DNA from: an uncultured Bacilli bacterium
GTDB taxonomy: Bacteria; Bacillota_I; Bacilli_A; RF39; UBA660
Assembly (NCBI GenBank): GCA_944371325.1
Contig: CALVXO010000003.1
Location: 1 to 64,000 of the forward strand
Direction: 5' to 3'
DNA length: 64,000 nucleotides
A program made the translations under genes and the position numbers. How positions within the stretch are numbered: the first letter of the stretch is position 1; every line of letters starts with the position of its first letter. The notes under the pieces were generated by a model. It made no database searches. It was not told where the DNA came from and saw nothing but the letters and a program-made list of their open reading frames with translations. This document shows, piece by piece, positions 60,584-64,000 of the stretch.

Positions 60584-61186
60584 TCACCTTTTTAATATTT
60601 TTTTAAATTCTTTTGAATGTGGTATTAAAACCTTATTTAAAAAACAAGTTTCACATAAAGGATCATAAGATTCATCGGCACCTATTAATACTTGATTTCC
60701 ATCATATACATATTCCCCATTTACTTTTCTTGCATTAAATCTTGCTTTTTTCCCACAATCACAAACAGCTACTAATTCATTTAATGAATCAGCATATCTT
60801 ATTAAAGCTTCACTTCCTTTAAACAAGTTACCTTTAAAATCGACTTTTAAACCATAACAAATAGCAGGAATATCAAAATGCTTAGTTATAATTACTAATT
60901 CATAAACTTGTCTTTCGGTTAAAAATTGTGATTCATCAATTACTAAACAAGTTAAGTTATCATATTTTTTAATATAATCAATTAAACTTTCATCTGGTTT
61001 TAAAACTATATCTACTTCTTTAGATATACCAATTCTTGAAGTAACTGAATCATTTCCTTTAGTATCTATAGAAGGCTTAATCAATAAAGCTTTCATTCCT
61101 CTTGAATTATATTTGTAAGCTGTTTCAATAACTTCTATTGTTTTTCCAGCACTCATTGCTCCATAATTAAAATATAACTTTGCCAT
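60584..61186 (-). CDS. tdk: Thymidine kinase
   Basis: The 200-residue protein has P-loop YGAMSAGKTIEVI, the lid CLVIDESQFL, and GLKVDFKGNLFKGSEAL. A zinc ribbon is formed by CDCGKKARFNARK and DPLCETCF, four Cys in all. It phosphorylates thymidine in the salvage pathway. It overlaps nothing but starts three bases after xerC's stop. Confidence 0.96.
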   Translation of the reverse strand: MAKLYFNYGAMSAGKTIEVIETAYKYNSRGMKALLIKPSIDTKGNDSVTSRIGISKEVDIVLKPDESLIDYIKKYDNLTCLVIDESQFLTERQVYELVIITKHFDIPAICYGLKVDFKGNLFKGSEALIRYADSLNELVAVCDCGKKARFNARKVNGEYVYDGNQVLIGADESYDPLCETCFLNKVLIPHSKEFKKILKR

Positions 61187-61188
61187 AA

Positions 61189-62061
61189 CTACCTCCTTGC
61201 CCGTGGATGAGCGTCCAAATACACTTTTCTTAAATGTTCATTAGAAACATGCGTATATATACCAGTAGTAGATATATTTTCATGACCTAATAATTCTTGA
61301 ACTATTTTTAAATCAGCACCTTCATTTAATAAATGAGTTGCGAAAGTATGCCTTAATGTATGCGGTGATATATTTAATTTTAAACAACTTTTCTTAACTA
61401 TATCATCGATAATCATTCTAATTGCTCGATCAGTAATTTTATTACCGAATTTATTTAATAATAAGTAATCACTATCTTTATTTAATATTGGTCTACTTTT
61501 AGTCAAATATTCTTCCAATAAATTACTACATACTTTTCCATATAAAACAAATCTTTCCTTATTCCCTTTACCTAAAATAAGAATACGATTATTACTAAAA
61601 TCTATATCATTTAATTTGATATTTACTAATTCACTAACTCTCATACCACACGAATATAAAAGTTCTAAAATGAGTAAATTTCTTAAACCTAAGACATCAT
61701 TTTTATCAGGAATACTAAATAAAATTTCTAAATCATTATAATTAATATAATTAGGTAATTTTTTTTCTACCTTAGGATTACTAATTAATAAACAAGGATT
61801 TTTTTTAATAACTTCTGTTTTAGTTAAATATTTACAAAAACTTTTTAAACTACTTATATGCCTAGCAATACTTTTATTAGTATATTTTTTATTATGTAAA
61901 AATTGTAAATATGATCTAATAAAATTATAATCAATTTTTTTAATACTAATATTTTTACAATAATCTTTAAATTGATTTAAATCTTTTTGATAACTTAAAA
62001 TGGTATTATTAGAATATCCTTTATTTTCTAAATATTTATAAAAATCATTTAGTTCTTTCAT
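61189..62061 (-). CDS. xerC: Tyrosine recombinase XerC-like
   Basis: The 290-residue protein has the core-binding N-terminal domain and catalytic residues in SCGMRVSELVNI (Arg), SPHTLRHTFATHLL (His, Arg) and GHENISTTGIYTHVS (His, Tyr). Its end (EHLRKVYLDAHPRA) resembles Bacillus XerC. It probably works with the XerD-like protein at 28359. It overlaps the 62045 gene by 17 bases. Confidence 0.9.
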   Translation of the reverse strand: MKELNDFYKYLENKGYSNNTILSYQKDLNQFKDYCKNISIKKIDYNFIRSYLQFLHNKKYTNKSIARHISSLKSFCKYLTKTEVIKKNPCLLISNPKVEKKLPNYINYNDLEILFSIPDKNDVLGLRNLLILELLYSCGMRVSELVNIKLNDIDFSNNRILILGKGNKERFVLYGKVCSNLLEEYLTKSRPILNKDSDYLLLNKFGNKITDRAIRMIIDDIVKKSCLKLNISPHTLRHTFATHLLNEGADLKIVQELLGHENISTTGIYTHVSNEHLRKVYLDAHPRARR

Positions 62062-62839
62062 TTGTACCTAATCCATCTGGCTTTCTATCTATCGAAATAC
62101 CCATTGCATGCATTCTACTTAACTCATCTAAATCAAAAGGTATTTCTTCATCATAATATGAAATACCATCTATATTATAAAAATTAGGTTCATTATTATC
62201 TTCTAAAGTACGTACAACAGAATCTTTACTTACTTTTGGTTTTGAAGTTTTAGTTTGTTTATATATAGCATCAATAGTTTTTAAATTTCTCTTCTTTCTT
62301 TCAATTTCATAAGCTTTAATCATAATTCTTAAAACATCATAAAAATAATTTTTGTCTCTTTTTAATTCTCTTCTTAAAAAATCTGTTTGACTTACTACTT
62401 TATAATTAGTATATTTTATTTCTCTACATAAAAAAGGCGAAATCAACTTTCTAAAGCCATGTTGATTATAACCAATTTTTTCTAATTCTAAAAACTTAAT
62501 CATAGTACCTTTATCTTTAATTAATTCTTTAAATGCAACTAAATGTTTTTTATACAATACTCTTCTTTCAACATACTCTATAGTCTTATTATTTTCTTTT
62601 ACTTCTAAAACAACAATTCTTCCTCTAAATTTTCTACCAGTATTTCTAATAATCGAATTAATATAATTTTTATTTTGTTCTAAAAAAGCATCGATTTGTT
62701 TTTTATAATACTCCCTTATTTGCTCTGAATTCTCAAATTTTTTAGTTGTAAATTCATCTATTTTAACAGCATCATCACGCATCAATGTTAAACTTAATTT
62801 ACACTCATCATCTAATACCAAACTTAATGTTCTTTCCAT
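62045..62839 (-). CDS. Hypothetical protein upstream of xerC
   Basis: The 264-residue product begins MERTLSLVLDDECKLSLTLMRDD, is basic and helical, and has an FRGRIVVLEVKENNKTIEYVERRV strand segment. It ends in a low-complexity tail with EIPFDLDELSRMHAMGISID. Start at 62839 (MERT) behind AGGTG. The 17-base overlap with xerC links it to that operon. Not recognised. Confidence 0.65.
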   Translation of the reverse strand: MERTLSLVLDDECKLSLTLMRDDAVKIDEFTTKKFENSEQIREYYKKQIDAFLEQNKNYINSIIRNTGRKFRGRIVVLEVKENNKTIEYVERRVLYKKHLVAFKELIKDKGTMIKFLELEKIGYNQHGFRKLISPFLCREIKYTNYKVVSQTDFLRRELKRDKNYFYDVLRIMIKAYEIERKKRNLKTIDAIYKQTKTSKPKVSKDSVVRTLEDNNEPNFYNIDGISYYDEEIPFDLDELSRMHAMGISIDRKPDGLGTNERTK

Positions 62840-62971
62840 ACTATTCACCTACTAAAAGTATACAAAAATTAAAAAATATAGTCAAGAAAATTTTGATATT
62901 TAAAAATATTATTTAAATAGAAATTACTTTAAAAATATGATATAATAATACTTCGTTTAGGGGGAAAAAAT

Positions 62972-64000
62972 ATGACTTATAAAGAATTTATGGAAATAAT
63001 ACCTGATGAAACTAAAGATTTTATAAACGAATTAATTCCATATCTAAATTATTATGATAGAAAAGAAATCGATATAAACGATTTGACTATACCATTTGAA
63101 GCTACTATTTTTTTACTAACAATTAGTGCATTACTTAAAGATCCATATTATAAAAACATTCTTATCAATTGTGGTATCAAAAACAGTAAAGAAATTAAAA
63201 ATCTCGTTTTAGAAAAAAAATCAATTGAAAAAAATGAAGAATATTTTAATGATAATTATTATAACTTTTTAATTTGTAATGAAAAAAAAGATTATTCTTC
63301 TTTAACACCACTAGATTTACTAATTGATTTAACAAAAAAACTTATACAAAAAATCGAACCACACACAACTCCTGTATTTTCAAATCAAATTTATAATGTA
63401 GAAAATAAATTTTTTGTTAAAAAATTAGAAGATTTTTTAAAGGATTTAATTAGAGTAAATAATAATATTAAAAATGAACAAATAAAAAAAGAAATATTTA
63501 GTAATACAAATATCGATGTAATAAATTTTTTAGATAACGCTAGTAAAATAAAAACAATTATTAATTCTTATTTAGTAAAAAAAGATAAAATTTTAGAAGA
63601 TCAAGACTTAACTGCTTTATCAGTTCTTATAGCAATTTTTTATACTAATTCAAAAGAATGTAATCAAATTAAAGAAGTATTAAATGACATTGGTATCACT
63701 ATTGAAGACATATTTAATAAATTAGGTATAGATAAAATAAAACAATCTGATATTGAAGATATTATTCCAAACTATTTAAATTTAAATAATGAATATGAAA
63801 ATTATTTTGATAACAGTAGTAATGAAACTATATTAAATATTTTTAAAAAGATATTTGATCGTAAAATTACCAATTCATTTGCTATCGAAGATTTATTTAA
63901 AAAAATGAATATCTACTTTGACCAATTTAAAGATTTTGATAATTTAATTACTGTAAACATAATTAGAGGATTATTATTTGACTTACCTAAGAAAACCCAA
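62972..64000 (+). CDS. Incomplete ORF with possible Clp-N-like helical repeats (runs off window)
   Basis: An ATG at 62972, behind TTTAGGGGGA and TGATATAAT at 62938-62946, opens a frame that has no stop before the window ends (343 codons). The protein is helical. It has two similar segments spaced about 170 residues apart: TIPFEATIFLLTISALLKD and DLTALSVLIAIFYTNSKECNQ, followed by VLNDIGITIEDIFNKLGI. The second resembles the Clp N-terminal repeat. It could be the N-terminal part of a Clp-like or other AAA protein. This is a tentative guess. Confidence 0.5.
   Translation, partial: MTYKEFMEIIPDETKDFINELIPYLNYYDRKEIDINDLTIPFEATIFLLTISALLKDPYYKNILINCGIKNSKEIKNLVLEKKSIEKNEEYFNDNYYNFLICNEKKDYSSLTPLDLLIDLTKKLIQKIEPHTTPVFSNQIYNVENKFFVKKLEDFLKDLIRVNNNIKNEQIKKEIFSNTNIDVINFLDNASKIKTIINSYLVKKDKILEDQDLTALSVLIAIFYTNSKECNQIKEVLNDIGITIEDIFNKLGIDKIKQSDIEDIIPNYLNLNNEYENYFDNSSNETILNIFKKIFDRKITNSFAIEDLFKKMNIYFDQFKDFDNLITVNIIRGLLFDLPKKTQ

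Overview
The window is about 25% GC, uses the standard bacterial code (TGA ends nusB, the AlkD-like gene and several others), and carries Gram-positive ribosome binding sites of the GGAGG and GGTGA types. Genes such as nusB-xseA-xseB, rarA, xerC, xerD, holA, a partial SUF operon, pnp, rpsO, truB, cysS, ppdK and tdk point to a very AT-rich member of the Bacillota, probably Bacilli-like and gut-associated (an RF39- or Erysipelotrichales-type lineage). The lineage is inferred from composition and gene content only. Two sporulation-family proteins (SpoIVB and SpoIIM) are present, so the ancestor was probably a spore former. Many promoters share the extended -10 TGATATAAT and sit very close to the start codon.

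Layout. 1-645: the end of an unidentified gene, then a candidate type I toxin-antitoxin locus. 646-3369: a small membrane protein and nusB-xseA-xseB. 3370-10900: accessory genes (RhuM family, Imm-5-like, DUF1294, VanZ-RDD membrane protein, two membrane-anchored XRE regulators). 10960-12900: an SOS-type Y-family polymerase and YolD-like operon behind a LexA-like box. 12970-17850: flavodoxin, CHAP-domain surface protein, ASCH protein, DUF3592 protein, two decayed genes (one with an in-frame stop, one TspO remnant) and a SpoIVB-like protease. 17900-19800: a kinase of the HipA family followed by a separate HipA-N-like partner. 19825-35000: SpoIIM, MnmA, a peptidoglycan deacetylase, a Rieske-FAD oxidoreductase, RarA, XerD, AlkD-like protein, a DUF4143 ATPase behind tandem repeats, a ZIP transporter, a putative zinc peptidase and several hypotheticals.

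From 35 kb on, nearly everything is on the minus strand. It starts with holA, then a second candidate type I toxin-antitoxin locus (36050-36400), a BI-1 family protein and a two-component system. Next comes an extracytosolic flavin cluster (ApbE, NusG-II domain protein, Gx transporter, FMN-binding lipoprotein), followed by sufC-sufD-sufS without sufU or sufB. The housekeeping run is pnp, rpsO, truB, a YugP-type peptidase and cysS. Two membrane-anchored proteins of unknown function then flank two tRNA genes; their upstream regions are near duplicates. The window ends with Smr, PfkB, ppdK, DUF2207, tdk, xerC and an incomplete plus-strand ORF.

The most interesting signals are the two toxin-antitoxin-like loci. 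Each has a short hydrophobic ORF, a consensus convergent promoter, an antisense transcript of about 115 nt ending in its own terminator across the 3' end of the ORF, and complementary 5' and 3' UTR segments. Their sequences are unrelated to each other. The duplicated tandem-promoter cassette and the split HipA-like pair without a HipB are also worth study.
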